Positions 35,094 to 44,338 are shown, counted from the first letter of the stretch. The stretch: DNA of 64,000 bases from Mycolicibacterium arenosum (GCF_024320865.1 NZ_JANDBD010000001.1:620001-684000); one strand, 5' to 3'. The notes: generated from the sequence alone by a model not told the origin. Program-made: numbers and translations.

Positions 35094-36187
35094 ACGCCGA
35101 CGTGCTCGTCTTGACGAAACCGCACACCCTCGAGCGGCGTAACCTCGCGGTGCCCCGCGTCGATGACGAGTCGGGGCTCCTTCGGATCGAGGCATGCGGT
35201 CTCTGCGGGACCGACCACGAACAGTTCGACGGACACCTGCCTGCCGATTACGCCTTCATCCCCGGACACGAAGTGGTCGGCGTCATCGAAGAGGTTGGCG
35301 ACGCCGCTCGAGCGCGTTGGGGCGTGTCTCCGGGTCAGCGAGTCGCGGTCGAGGTCTTTCGATCATGCCGAGAGTGCGACGAGTGCCGCCATGGCGAATA
35401 TCGCAGGTGCGTACGCAACGGGCTGGCCACGATGTTCGGCTTCGTCGACGTAGAGATCGCGCCCGGACTGTGGGGCGGTTATGCAACTCACCTCCACTTG
35501 CCGTTCGATTCCATGCTCTTGCCCATCCCGGACGGACTCGATCCGATCCTCGCGACGTTGTTCAACCCACTCGGCGCAGGGATCAAGTGGGCAGCCACGT
35601 TGCCCGAGACGCAGCCGGACGACGTCGTGGTCGTACTCGGACCGGGAATTCGCGGGATCTGCGCAGCCGTGGCTGCCAAGGAGGCCGGTGCGAAGTTCGT
35701 CGCGATGACCGGACTCGGTCCTCGCGACCGACCTCGTTTGGCCGCAGCACGCAACTTCGGCGTCGACCTGACCATCGACGTCACCCAGGATGACCCCGTG
35801 CACGCCCTGCAACGGGCCACCGGCCGCCTCGCTGACGTGGTCGTCGACGTTACGGCGAAGGCACCAAGCGCTTTTGCGGACGCCGTCGCACTCGCGCAGC
35901 CCGGCGGACGCGTGGTAGTTGCCGGCACCCGTGGCGGCGGCGGCGCACCGGGCTTCGAGCCGGACCTCCTCGTCTTCAAGGAGTTGCGCGTCTTTGGCTC
36001 TCTGGGGGTCGACTACCCCGCCTACCGGAGCGCCATCGAATTACTGGTGTCGGGGCGCTGGCCATTTGCTCAATTGTCAAGAGAAGTTACGGGATTCGCG
36101 GGCTTGCCGCGGTTGCTCGACGCCCTCGCCGGAGCCGAGCCGGAGCACTGTCCCGCCTTGCACAATGTCTTTGCGCCCAGTGTCTGA
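35090..36187 (+). CDS. Zinc-dependent medium-chain alcohol dehydrogenase
   Basis: ATG 35090 overlaps the preceding stop and gives 365 residues; the frame open further upstream is out of phase with the thiolase-like gene. Catalytic zinc ligands are in CGLCGTDHEQF and PGHE; the structural zinc lobe is CRECDECRHGEYRRC. The Rossmann region is VVVLGPGIRGICAAVAAKEAG. It should oxidise an alcohol with NAD(P). Its place between the thiolase-like and carboxymuconolactone-decarboxylase-like genes gives one three-gene unit. Confidence 0.88.
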   Translation: MNADVLVLTKPHTLERRNLAVPRVDDESGLLRIEACGLCGTDHEQFDGHLPADYAFIPGHEVVGVIEEVGDAARARWGVSPGQRVAVEVFRSCRECDECRHGEYRRCVRNGLATMFGFVDVEIAPGLWGGYATHLHLPFDSMLLPIPDGLDPILATLFNPLGAGIKWAATLPETQPDDVVVVLGPGIRGICAAVAAKEAGAKFVAMTGLGPRDRPRLAAARNFGVDLTIDVTQDDPVHALQRATGRLADVVVDVTAKAPSAFADAVALAQPGGRVVVAGTRGGGGAPGFEPDLLVFKELRVFGSLGVDYPAYRSAIELLVSGRWPFAQLSREVTGFAGLPRLLDALAGAEPEHCPALHNVFAPSV

Positions 36188-36212
36188 CCGCGTCCAACCG
36201 AGAGGATCCATT

Positions 36213-36788
36213 GTGAGTAAGGGAAATCGGGTTGAAATGCTCGATCCGGAGGACGCTCGCCGGCGCGCCGCCGAATGCGGAATTCCTGAGGGCATGGCCG
36301 AATTGTCGGTTTTCCGAATCGCCCTCCATCAACCCGGCGTGGCGGTCGCCCTGAACGGAATGCTGGAGGCATTGCTATGGAAGGGCGTGCTGGATGCGCG
36401 GTTGCGAGAGCTGATCATCATGCGGATCGGCTGGGTCACCGGCTCGGTCTATGAGTGGACGCAACACTGGAGGGTTGCCCGGTTGCTCGACGTGCCCGAG
36501 CATGACCTGCTCGCGGTGCGGGACTGGCGGAACACCAACCACTTCGGCGAAGTTGAGCGGGCGGTACTAGCGGCGACCGACGAGACCTTGCGCGACGGCA
36601 CGATCTCGGATGAGACCTGGACTGCCTGTGAGCGTGCATTGCTTGGGAACGAAGCGGTGCTCGTCGAACTCGTCGCCGCGATCGGAAATTGGCGGCTTTT
36701 CTCCGCCCTGCTGCGGTCCTTGGACGTTCCGCTCGAAGATGGCGTCGACCCGTGGCCCCCAGAAGGTGCTCGACCTCCCACTGGTTAG
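36213..36788 (+). CDS. Carboxymuconolactone decarboxylase-like (CMD/AhpD-fold) protein
   Basis: GTG 36213 follows AGAGGA by seven bases and gives 191 residues. The CMD domain has LDARLRELIIMRIGWVTGS and YEWTQHWRVARLLDVPEHDLLAV. It lacks the CxxC of AhpD peroxidases, so a redox role is unlikely; such proteins are often gamma-CMD-like decarboxylases or of unknown function beside aromatic and steroid genes. It lies 25 bases after the alcohol dehydrogenase gene and is its likely operon partner. Confidence 0.78.
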   Translation: MSKGNRVEMLDPEDARRRAAECGIPEGMAELSVFRIALHQPGVAVALNGMLEALLWKGVLDARLRELIIMRIGWVTGSVYEWTQHWRVARLLDVPEHDLLAVRDWRNTNHFGEVERAVLAATDETLRDGTISDETWTACERALLGNEAVLVELVAAIGNWRLFSALLRSLDVPLEDGVDPWPPEGARPPTG

Positions 36789-37271
36789 ACCACGTCGATG
36801 GTGTGGGGCGCGGGCCCTGTGCGTCGCGTCAGGCGGTGTGTGGTTGCCAGCATTGGGCCGGTCGGGACGGGTCCATATGAGGTGGATACGCAGGGCGCTA
36901 TCTCCGAGAGTCGGTGTCGGTCGCGAAGGTTTGCGTTGCGGACGGACGCGGCCGCCGACGTATGCCACCAAATTGGCCAACCAACGGTCGGCGACCCCGT
37001 CCGTCCGTAGCACTTGGGCGGCCGCAGCTCACGGTGGCACCACGGGTGTGCCGCCGCCGTTGCGTGAACGCCGAGACGTCGTCACTCGCCTGTCGGCTGC
37101 GCCACCCGCCTACGGAAGTTCAATCGGTGGTCGGTTGCGCTCGGGCATGACGCTAGCCGAAGTGCCTCCTGTCTTCGACGCCGAAATGTTAGTGTCTGAT
37201 AACGTTCGAGCGCAATGCGCCATCAGGTGTTCCGTCGCAAGCCCGCACCCCGCGTGTGAGGAGGAAGCGCA
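36789..37271. other. 483-bp intergenic region with the 37188 operator candidate
   Basis: I do not recognise a gene. The GTTA-N8-TAAC palindrome lies near the right end. The rest may be decayed, since scattered codon-biased pieces occur without a domain. Confidence 0.4.
37188..37203 (+). promoter_or_regulatory. GTTA-N8-TAAC operator candidate, copy 3
   Basis: GTTAGTGTCTGATAAC matches GTTAGTGNYTRNTAAC. It lies 68 bases before ATG 37272 of an acyl-CoA ligase gene, within a normal promoter distance. Confidence 0.6.
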
Positions 37272-38825
37272 ATGTATCTCACTCAGGGCTTGCACAGGGC
37301 GATGCAACAACATCCCGACCGCCTCGCCACCGTCGACGGGGATCGGACATTTACTTATGCCCGTTCCGCCCAGCGAACTGCGAAGCTGGCGAGCGCTCTT
37401 CACTCGATTGGTGTCAAGCCGGGCGATCGCGTCGGCATGCTTGCGCTCAACTCTGACCGCTACCACGAGTACCTGTTGGCGGTACCGTGGGCGGACGCAG
37501 TTCTGAACCCGATCAACATCAGGTGGAGCCCCGCAGAGATCGGCTACGCCCTCCGTGACTCGCAAACCAACGTCCTGTTCGTTGACGACGCCTTCAGCCC
37601 GACCGTGCCGGCGCTGCGTGCGTCGTATCCTGGCCTGCACACCGTCGTCCACTGCGGAAACTCTCCTACGCCGGAGGGGATGTTCTCCTACGAGGACCTC
37701 ATCAGCAGCGGCGAAGTCATCGACGACGTGCGGCGCGCCGGCGATCAGTTGGCGGGCGTCTTCTACACCGGCGGCACCACTGGGCTACCCAAGGGCGTGA
37801 TGCTCAGCCACGCCAACCTGATGACGTCTGTGCTGGGGATGCTCAGTGTGGGAAGCTTTCTCAGTTCTGAGGGGCGATTGCTTCACGTCGCCCCTCTGTT
37901 CCACCTCGCAGACTTGGCCGCGTGGGCTGGGCAGACGGCCGTCGGTGGAACCCACGTTATGCTCTCGACTTTCGATCCGACCGCCATCCTTCAGACCATC
38001 GAACGCCAGCTGGTCACCGACGCACTCCTGGTGCCAACCATGTTGCAGATGGTCGTCGACCATCCCGCCGTCGGAGAGTACGACCTCGCCAGCCTCCAGA
38101 ACGTGATGTACGGCGCGTCGCCAATCTCCGAGGCCGTGCTGTCGCGTGCCATGAAGACCATGAGCTCGGCGCGGTTCATGCAGGGCTATGGCATGACGGA
38201 ATTGTCTCCCCTGGCCACTTTCCTGCGTCCTGAGGACCACGATCGTCCGGATCTACTGCGTTCGGCCGGTCGCGCAGCGCCCTGTGCCGAAGTAAAAGTC
38301 TTCGACTCCAATGATCGGGAGTTGCCGCCGGGGCACATCGGTGAAATCGTCGCGCGTGGCGGCAACGTGATGCTGGGGTACTGGAACAAGCCGGACGAGA
38401 CCGCGAGCGCGCTGCGGAACGGGTGGATGCATACCGGTGATGCGGGATACATGAACGAGCGAGGTTATGTGTTTCTCGTCGACCGCCTCAAGGACATGAT
38501 CATTTCGGGTGGCGAGAACGTCTACTCGACTGAAGTCGAGAACGCTTTGTGCGAGCACCCCGCGGTGGCGGCTTGCGCGGTCATCGGCGTCCCCGACGAG
38601 CTCTGGGGTGAACGTGTTCACGCGGTCGTCGTCCTGGCCGAGAACTCCTCGGCGACAGCCGAGGCACTAAGGGATTTCTGCAAGACCCGGATCGCCGGAT
38701 ACAAGGCCCCCAGAACGGTTTCGTTTGCCGATGCGCTGCCCCTCTCGGGTGCTGGAAAGGTGCTGAAACGTGAACTCCGCGAACGATTCGGCGAAGATCG
38801 CCCCAGCAAAGCGGACAGTTACTAG
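37272..38825 (+). CDS. FadD-type acyl-CoA ligase
   Basis: The protein has 517 residues; a GAGGAAG site lies just before ATG 37272. Motifs: P-loop FYTGGTTGLPKGVMLSHAN, GYGMTELSPL, MHTGDAGYMNERGY, hinge DRLKDMIISGGENVYS and catalytic Lys in LSGAGKVLKREL. It is the third ligase in the window and the first gene of a rightward group with the 38955 monooxygenase. The palindrome at 37188 suggests shared control with the 17998 and 29449 units. Confidence 0.9.
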   Translation: MYLTQGLHRAMQQHPDRLATVDGDRTFTYARSAQRTAKLASALHSIGVKPGDRVGMLALNSDRYHEYLLAVPWADAVLNPINIRWSPAEIGYALRDSQTNVLFVDDAFSPTVPALRASYPGLHTVVHCGNSPTPEGMFSYEDLISSGEVIDDVRRAGDQLAGVFYTGGTTGLPKGVMLSHANLMTSVLGMLSVGSFLSSEGRLLHVAPLFHLADLAAWAGQTAVGGTHVMLSTFDPTAILQTIERQLVTDALLVPTMLQMVVDHPAVGEYDLASLQNVMYGASPISEAVLSRAMKTMSSARFMQGYGMTELSPLATFLRPEDHDRPDLLRSAGRAAPCAEVKVFDSNDRELPPGHIGEIVARGGNVMLGYWNKPDETASALRNGWMHTGDAGYMNERGYVFLVDRLKDMIISGGENVYSTEVENALCEHPAVAACAVIGVPDELWGERVHAVVVLAENSSATAEALRDFCKTRIAGYKAPRTVSFADALPLSGAGKVLKRELRERFGEDRPSKADSY

Positions 38826-38954
38826 GTGCCGTGCGCACGTTTTGCCGAATGGCAGCTTGGCCACCGGTTATGAACAAGACCAAGTCGTCGGTGCGCTCAG
38901 CGCGCGTAGCGCTGATGACGACCGGGACATCGTGGACGTGGCACTTCGGTTTAG

Positions 38955-40415
38955 GTGGTAGTGGTGACTGAGCAACGGCCCGTGAAAGTCGCAATCATCG
39001 GTGCAGGCATGTCGGGATTGTGCATGGCGATCAAGCTGCAGGACGCCGGAATCGACTCGTACACCATATTCGAGAAGGCTGAGGACGTCGGGGGCACCTG
39101 GCGCGACAACACCTATCCGGGGTTGACGTGCGACATCCCGTCGCGGTACTTCTCCTACTCGTTTCGGCCCAACCCGAACTGGTCTCATCTGCTGCCGGAG
39201 GGGCCTGAGATTCAGGCCTACTTTCAGCAAGTCGCCGACGAACGGGGCATTCGCGGGCACATCAAGTTCGGAACCGAGGTCATCTCTGCCCGGTACGACG
39301 ACGGGCACTGGCGGCTGACCACTGCCCAGGACGAAGAAACATTCGACGTGCTCGTCACCGCGACCGGCGTGCTGCGCGTACCGCGCTATCCAGACATTCC
39401 CGGACAGGCTGATTTCGCCGGGCCGGTGTTCCACTCCGCTAGATGGGACCACTCGATTCGGTTGGCGGACAAGCGGATCGGTGTCATAGGGACGGGCTCA
39501 ACGGGGATACAGATCGTTGCCGCACTCGGCGGCAAGGTGAATAAGCTGGCGATGTTCCAGCGCACGGCGCAGTGGGTTTTTCCGATGCCTAATCCGCGTT
39601 ATTCACCTGTGGTCCGAGCAACGTTGACACGCTGGCCGGTGATGAACCGTCTGAGCTATCGGTTCTGGGGCCTGATAGTCAGGCACTTCTTCGGTCGCGC
39701 GCCGATACGTCCTGGAGTTCAGCGCCGCGTGGTGCAGGCGTTGTGTCGATGGAACTTGCGCCGTTCAGTGCGCGACCCCCAGTTACGCGCGAAACTCACC
39801 CCCAGGGACCAGCCTATGTGCAAGCGACAGGTCATGGCATGGGACTTCTACCGTTCTGTCCAGCAACCCGGTGTAGAGGTGGTCACCGAGGCAATCGACC
39901 ACATCGAGCCTCTCGGCGTCGTCACCGCCGACGGTGTGTTGCACGAGCTCGACTTGCTCGTCTACGCAACGGGGTTCGACGCTCGCGCCTATGTGCGCCC
40001 GCTGACGGTGATCGGCGAAGGCGCGGTCACCCTCGAGGACGCGTGGGCCGATGGCCCTGTGGCGTACCGGTCCGTTGCGGTACCTGGATTCCCGAACATG
40101 TTCATGCTGATGGGTCCGCATTCGCCGATCGGCAACCAGTCGCTGATACCGGTAGCCGAGGACCAGGCCGATTACGTGATGTGGTGGATCAACCAGATCC
40201 GCGAGGGCCACATCGTATCCGCCGCACCCACCGCACTCGCTACCAGGGACTACAACGACAGCATGAAATCAGCTATGCCGCAGACGATCTGGGTTAGCGG
40301 GTGCAGCAGCTGGTATCTCGGCAAGGATGGGCTTCCCGAGCTGTTCCCGTGGACTCCCGAGCGGCACCGCGAACTCCTGCGTACACCTGTCTTGGCAGAC
40401 TTCGACGTCCGATGA
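38955..40415 (+). CDS. Baeyer-Villiger-type flavin monooxygenase
   Basis: The protein has 486 residues from GTG 38955; GTGs at 38961 and 38964 are equally possible starts. FAD site VAIIGAGMSG and NADPH site VIGTGSTG are two Rossmann motifs. Between them is the Baeyer-Villiger fingerprint FAGPVFHSARWDHS, with the W-D ending rather than W-P. ATGFDARAYVRP is the second FAD-contact. It should insert oxygen into a ketone to give an ester or lactone, using NADPH and O2. It follows an acyl-CoA ligase gene and precedes an LLM gene. Confidence 0.85.
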   Translation: MVVVTEQRPVKVAIIGAGMSGLCMAIKLQDAGIDSYTIFEKAEDVGGTWRDNTYPGLTCDIPSRYFSYSFRPNPNWSHLLPEGPEIQAYFQQVADERGIRGHIKFGTEVISARYDDGHWRLTTAQDEETFDVLVTATGVLRVPRYPDIPGQADFAGPVFHSARWDHSIRLADKRIGVIGTGSTGIQIVAALGGKVNKLAMFQRTAQWVFPMPNPRYSPVVRATLTRWPVMNRLSYRFWGLIVRHFFGRAPIRPGVQRRVVQALCRWNLRRSVRDPQLRAKLTPRDQPMCKRQVMAWDFYRSVQQPGVEVVTEAIDHIEPLGVVTADGVLHELDLLVYATGFDARAYVRPLTVIGEGAVTLEDAWADGPVAYRSVAVPGFPNMFMLMGPHSPIGNQSLIPVAEDQADYVMWWINQIREGHIVSAAPTALATRDYNDSMKSAMPQTIWVSGCSSWYLGKDGLPELFPWTPERHRELLRTPVLADFDVR

Positions 40416-40835
40416 GCGTCGCCTCGCTTACATTAGCGGACCGCTCATCGAGCCCGGTGAGGCGCAGCTCCTCCGACGCGCGCTGTGAGCACACCGGCGA
40501 TCAGGAATGCCACCGCGCTAGCCCAAACCGGGCGCGCCATCGACACGCGCGCGTCGGTGACACGGGTGATCCGGCGGACTACGCCGTCGATTCCGCTCAT
40601 GCGCCGAGGTTGCCGAACCGTCCGGCGAGAGCCGTCACGGCAGGCCACCGTCGAACAACCATCGCATATGGCCGTGGTCTGCCGACACGGCCGAAATGAG
40701 CTGCAGTGGAACTCAATCGAATGGATTACCCAGGATGACCAAACCCATCGCCGTTACTTTTTCCGTCCAAGGGCGAGCCCCGCTCGAGCAGACCGTTCCC
40801 GCGAGCGACAAACGGCTTCGCGTGATCGGCGCCTC
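40416..40835. other. 420-bp intergenic region, nothing recognised
   Basis: This lies between the rightward monooxygenase and LLM genes. The LLM frame remains open through it, but the translated part is basic and unlike LLM proteins, so I treat it as non-coding. Confidence 0.4.
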
Positions 40836-41774
40836 GTGAACTCGCCCGTGACGGTGAAGGACGCCGGGTTCGGCGTCATGCTTCCGAGTTTCGACCCGCT
40901 GCGGTTGGGCGCACCGCCGCTGCTGGCCGCGGCCCGCCTCGCCGAAGATCTTGGGTTTGACTCAGGCTGGGTGGGTGATCATTTGAGCTTCCATCCGCCG
41001 GTGCTGGAACCGTGCGGGGTACTCGCGGCAGTTGCTGCCGTCACGCATCGGCTGATTCTGGGCACCGGTGTGTTGCTCCTTCCGATGCGCAATCCGGTAT
41101 GGACGGCCAAACAACTCGGGACGGTCGCCGCACTCGCGCCCGACCGACTGATCGTGGGTGTCGGCGCGGGTGGGGAGAACCCGGTGGAGTTCGAGGCCGC
41201 GGGGTACTCCGTTGCACAACGAGGCCGCAGACTTGACGAGGCGATGATCGTGCTCGATGCGCTGCTGCGTGGTGAAGCAGTGAACCATCCCGGTCCACTG
41301 CTTCCGGTGCGTTCTCCCCAGCTGGACCCGGTGCCATCGTCTCGCCCACCGCTGGTGGTCGGCGGCCGGTCCGTACATGCGTTGCGCCGCGCGGCTCGGC
41401 TCGCCCAAGGCTGGCTCGCGGTGTGGCTCACTCCCCGTCGAGTGCGTGCGGCTGTGGAAGATCTACGGGCGCATGCCGAGGAGTTCCGCAGGCCCATGTG
41501 CACGACGGTGATGTTGACGTTCGTACACGTTACCGATGATGCGGAAGCAGGTCGTGCCGAGCTTCAACGATTCGTCGCCGGTCAGTACGGCATGCCCGTC
41601 GAGGCGATCGAGCGTTGGTGCGTGATCGGAGGAGAGGCGCGGGTGGCCGACATGCTCGCGGAGTACCGTGATGCCGGCGCCGAGTCATTCGTGATGCTGC
41701 CAACTGCGGCGAACGTGCTGACACAGTACGAGCGCCTCGCCGCGGTTCGTGAGAGGTTTGCGGCTACAACCTGA
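40836..41774 (+). CDS. LLM-class (probably F420-dependent) oxidoreductase
   Basis: GTG 40836 or GTG 40848 gives a normal start just before the first strand (FGVMLPSFDPLRLGAPP); 312 residues from 40836. The frame is open to 40485 but adds no LLM sequence. Motifs: AEDLGFDSGWVGDHLSF, LGTGVLLLPMRNPVWTAKQL and LIVGVGAGGENPVEFEAAG, then PPLVVGGRSVHALRRAARLA. It is a TIM-barrel flavin/F420 enzyme with unknown substrate. It converges on the 41811 dehydrogenase gene. Confidence 0.82.
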   Translation: MNSPVTVKDAGFGVMLPSFDPLRLGAPPLLAAARLAEDLGFDSGWVGDHLSFHPPVLEPCGVLAAVAAVTHRLILGTGVLLLPMRNPVWTAKQLGTVAALAPDRLIVGVGAGGENPVEFEAAGYSVAQRGRRLDEAMIVLDALLRGEAVNHPGPLLPVRSPQLDPVPSSRPPLVVGGRSVHALRRAARLAQGWLAVWLTPRRVRAAVEDLRAHAEEFRRPMCTTVMLTFVHVTDDAEAGRAELQRFVAGQYGMPVEAIERWCVIGGEARVADMLAEYRDAGAESFVMLPTAANVLTQYERLAAVRERFAATT

Positions 41775-41810
41775 GATTCGGCAGCGTCGCCAACCCGAAC
41801 GTGCAGCCGG

Positions 41811-42956
41811 CTACGGAGCGAATTCCCGCCCCAACAGGTGGCGTGCGACAACCAGTTTGGCGACCTGAGCCGTTCCGTCGGCGATTTCGAACGCCAGCAC
41901 GTCGCGCAGTCGCTGGCCTTGCAGACTGTCCGTGCCCCATCCAGCGTGGCCAAAGGTGAGCAGCGCCTGGTGGACGACTTCGCCCGCGGTCTTGGGTGCG
42001 AACCACTTGGCCATGTTCGCGGCCACCGTGTGGTCCAATCCCTGGTCTTTGCGCCACAACGCCTCGTAACAGATGTGGCGCGCTCCGGCCAGCCTGGTGG
42101 CCTGCTCGACCAGCGGGAAGGCCACTCCCTGGTGGCGACCAATCGGGCTGCCGAAAGCCTGCCGCGTGCGCGCGTACTCCAGCGCGTCGTCAAGCGCTGC
42201 CTGGGCGATACCGACACACATAAGGCCGATCACCGCCCGCGAGTAGTCGAAGCCCTGCATAACCGACACGAACCCGGCGCCTTCTTCCCCAATCAGTTCG
42301 TCGCGACCCACCGATACGCCGTCGAAATGCAATGAAGCACGTCCGATGGCCCGGCCGCCGTGGTCGTCGAGTGCGGTTCGCGCGACCCGCTCGTCGTTCA
42401 GGTCCACGTAGAACGCACTGACCCCACGAGCCCCGGGTCCTCCCGTGCGCGCGAAGACCACACCAGTGTCTGCCGACATTCCACCTGAGATCGACGTCTT
42501 CTCGCCCCTCAGCCGCCAGCCCGCCCCTTCGCGCTGTGCCCGCAGCGACAGGTTTGCCGCGTCAGACCCGTGATCTGGCTCGGTCAACACCAGCGCCGTT
42601 AGCGCTGTCCCCTCTGCGAGGGGAGGTAGCCAACGCGTCAACTGCCCTTCGCTGGCGTTGGCGATCAAGATGTCAGAGACGAGGCCGGCGATCAGCAGGA
42701 CGTAGCAGGCGTTGATGTCGGCCCGCGAGAGTTCCTCGGCAGCTATACCCGTCATGACGGCGTCGGCACCCTGGCCGCCGAAACGCTCCGGAATGCGCAG
42801 GCCGGTCAATCCCATGGCCGCCATCTGACGGGGCAACTCCGGGCGCATCCGTGAGGCTCGGTCATCGGCCTGATAATGCGGTGCGAGTACCCTCTGAGCG
42901 AAGGTTGCGACTTCACGCCGGAACGCTTCTTGGTCTTCGTCGAGGGCGTAGTGCAT
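41811..42956 (-). CDS. Acyl-CoA dehydrogenase with Asp in the usual catalytic Glu position
   Basis: The protein has 381 residues. Motifs: LVLTEPDHGSDAANLSLRA, LRGEKTSISGGMSAD and LTFGHAGWGTDSLQGQ. The base motif reads IADGT, so Asp360 stands where Glu is usual, and helix G has DYSRAVIG without Glu. This mirrors the 21664 enzyme (IGDGT) at the same distance from the C-terminus, so the two are a subfamily rather than a random change. It stands alone on the minus strand with its start at 42956. Confidence 0.87.
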   Translation of the reverse strand: MHYALDEDQEAFRREVATFAQRVLAPHYQADDRASRMRPELPRQMAAMGLTGLRIPERFGGQGADAVMTGIAAEELSRADINACYVLLIAGLVSDILIANASEGQLTRWLPPLAEGTALTALVLTEPDHGSDAANLSLRAQREGAGWRLRGEKTSISGGMSADTGVVFARTGGPGARGVSAFYVDLNDERVARTALDDHGGRAIGRASLHFDGVSVGRDELIGEEGAGFVSVMQGFDYSRAVIGLMCVGIAQAALDDALEYARTRQAFGSPIGRHQGVAFPLVEQATRLAGARHICYEALWRKDQGLDHTVAANMAKWFAPKTAGEVVHQALLTFGHAGWGTDSLQGQRLRDVLAFEIADGTAQVAKLVVARHLLGREFAP

Positions 42957-43098
42957 TGTGCGACTCCTGCATACCTAGCTTTGCCAGGGAAATGTTGTCA
43001 CGACGAAACGGTGCGTGACGCCATGTTAACTCAACGGACGGCGTCAGTTCACGGCGTTATCGGCGCCCGCGTGCGCCTCGCGACGCCGCCCGTCGGCG

Positions 43099-43380
43099 GC
43101 GTCGGTGAGCATCCCAGATAGCCGAAATCGATCTGGCACTCCACGCCGGAATCACCATCGGCGACCCGCACCGTGATGTCCTTGCAGCCGAAACCGCAAC
43201 GCTGCGTGGCGAATCGGTTGAGCGTGTGGTACCGCACCGGGCAGCCTTGGTCGGCCAGCAGCGTCTCGAACTTGGTGATCGTCATCGGCCGCAGCCGGTC
43301 GTCGCCCGCCACACACGCGGACCGACGATCGATGCTGCCATAGGTCGTTCGTCCCGAAAGCTGTTGTGCGACTTAACTGA
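43099..43380 (-). pseudogene. IS21-family transposase (istA) remnant, second
   Basis: The minus strand reads an IstA piece: DDRLRPMTITKFETLLADQG, CPVRYHTLNRFATQRCGFG, TVRVADGDSGVECQIDFGYLG. This matches the segment of IstA just before and at the start of the DDE catalytic domain (the first Asp in QIDFG). The gene then stops abruptly: no further DDE sequence, no istB and no inverted repeats. It differs in type from the remnant at 9225, so two separate insertions decayed here. Confidence 0.65.
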
Positions 43381-43451
43381 TCGAAAGACGTCGGGCACCG
43401 CAGACTGCGGATCCCGTCCCGTAGTCGGCGGCGCCGCCGTTGATGCCGAGC

Positions 43452-44282
43452 TCAGGCGTTGAACCCGCCGCCGCAGACCACGACCTGCCCGCTGACGTAG
43501 TCCGACTCGGGAATGCACAGGAGATAGACCGCCCCGGCTGCGTCGGCCGGAGTACCCGCCCTGCCCAATGGGATGCCGTGCTCCATCGATTGCAGGAGCT
43601 CTGGATTGACCCCGACCGCCAGCTGTCTGCCCTGGATGTCAATCTTGCCGTCGCCGCCGGCCGGGACCTCGGTCAACCGGGTCCGGATCAAGCCGAAAGC
43701 GACCGCGTTGACGGTGACGTTGTAGCGACCCCACTCCTTGGACAACGCCTTCGTGAGGCCGATGACCCCCGCCTTGCCTGAGGAATAGTTGGCCTGGCCC
43801 GCGTTACCACCGGTACCCGCGATCGACGAGATGTTGACGACCTTTCGACACGGTACGACGATGCCAGCGGCCTTCTCCTTCTTAGTGGCGGCGCTGATGA
43901 TCGGTTGCGCCGCGCGCAGTATCCGGAACGGCGCTTTGAGGTGCACGTCGAGGATTGCATCCCACTGGTCGTCGCTCATCTTCTGAATGACCGAGTCCCA
44001 GGTGTAGCCGGCGTTATTGACGATGATGTCGAGACCGCCGAACGCGTCGACCGCGGTGCCGACGAAACGCTCAGCGAAGCCATCCTCGGTCACGCTTCCG
44101 GCACACGCGACCGCAGCGCCTCCGGTCGTCTCGATTGCGGTGACGGTCTCCTTCGCCGGATCCGGGTCGAGGTCGTTCACCACGACCTTGGCGCCGTCTC
44201 TCGCGAGCTTCTCGGCGATGGCACGCCCGATCCCCCGACCGGAGCCCGACACAAGGGCGACCTTGCCGTCCAGCTTGCCCAT
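43452..44282 (-). CDS. SDR oxidoreductase (FabG-like)
   Basis: The protein has 276 residues. It has cofactor motif GSGRGIGR (near 13-20), VNNAG (88-92) and catalytic Ser152/153, Tyr166 and Lys170 (NYSSGK). A long insertion around 133-147 (TKKEKAAGIVVPCRK) is unusual for FabG. It probably oxidises a 3-hydroxyacyl-CoA or a related alcohol. It is the last gene of the leftward unit ECH-TIGR03084-AtuA-SDR; SDRs also sit in the acyclic terpene atu clusters of Pseudomonas. Confidence 0.87.
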   Translation of the reverse strand: MGKLDGKVALVSGSGRGIGRAIAEKLARDGAKVVVNDLDPDPAKETVTAIETTGGAAVACAGSVTEDGFAERFVGTAVDAFGGLDIIVNNAGYTWDSVIQKMSDDQWDAILDVHLKAPFRILRAAQPIISAATKKEKAAGIVVPCRKVVNISSIAGTGGNAGQANYSSGKAGVIGLTKALSKEWGRYNVTVNAVAFGLIRTRLTEVPAGGDGKIDIQGRQLAVGVNPELLQSMEHGIPLGRAGTPADAAGAVYLLCIPESDYVSGQVVVCGGGFNA

Positions 44283-44338
44283 TTTCGTTCCGTCCTTTGA
44301 TCTGGGTGCAGCCTGCGGCCGCGCCTGTTTGGTGCTGG

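Noticed and set aside
40485..40835. Upstream extension of the 40836 LLM oxidoreductase
   Set aside because: The added residues are basic and unlike the family; GTG starts at 40836/40848 are directly before the first strand.
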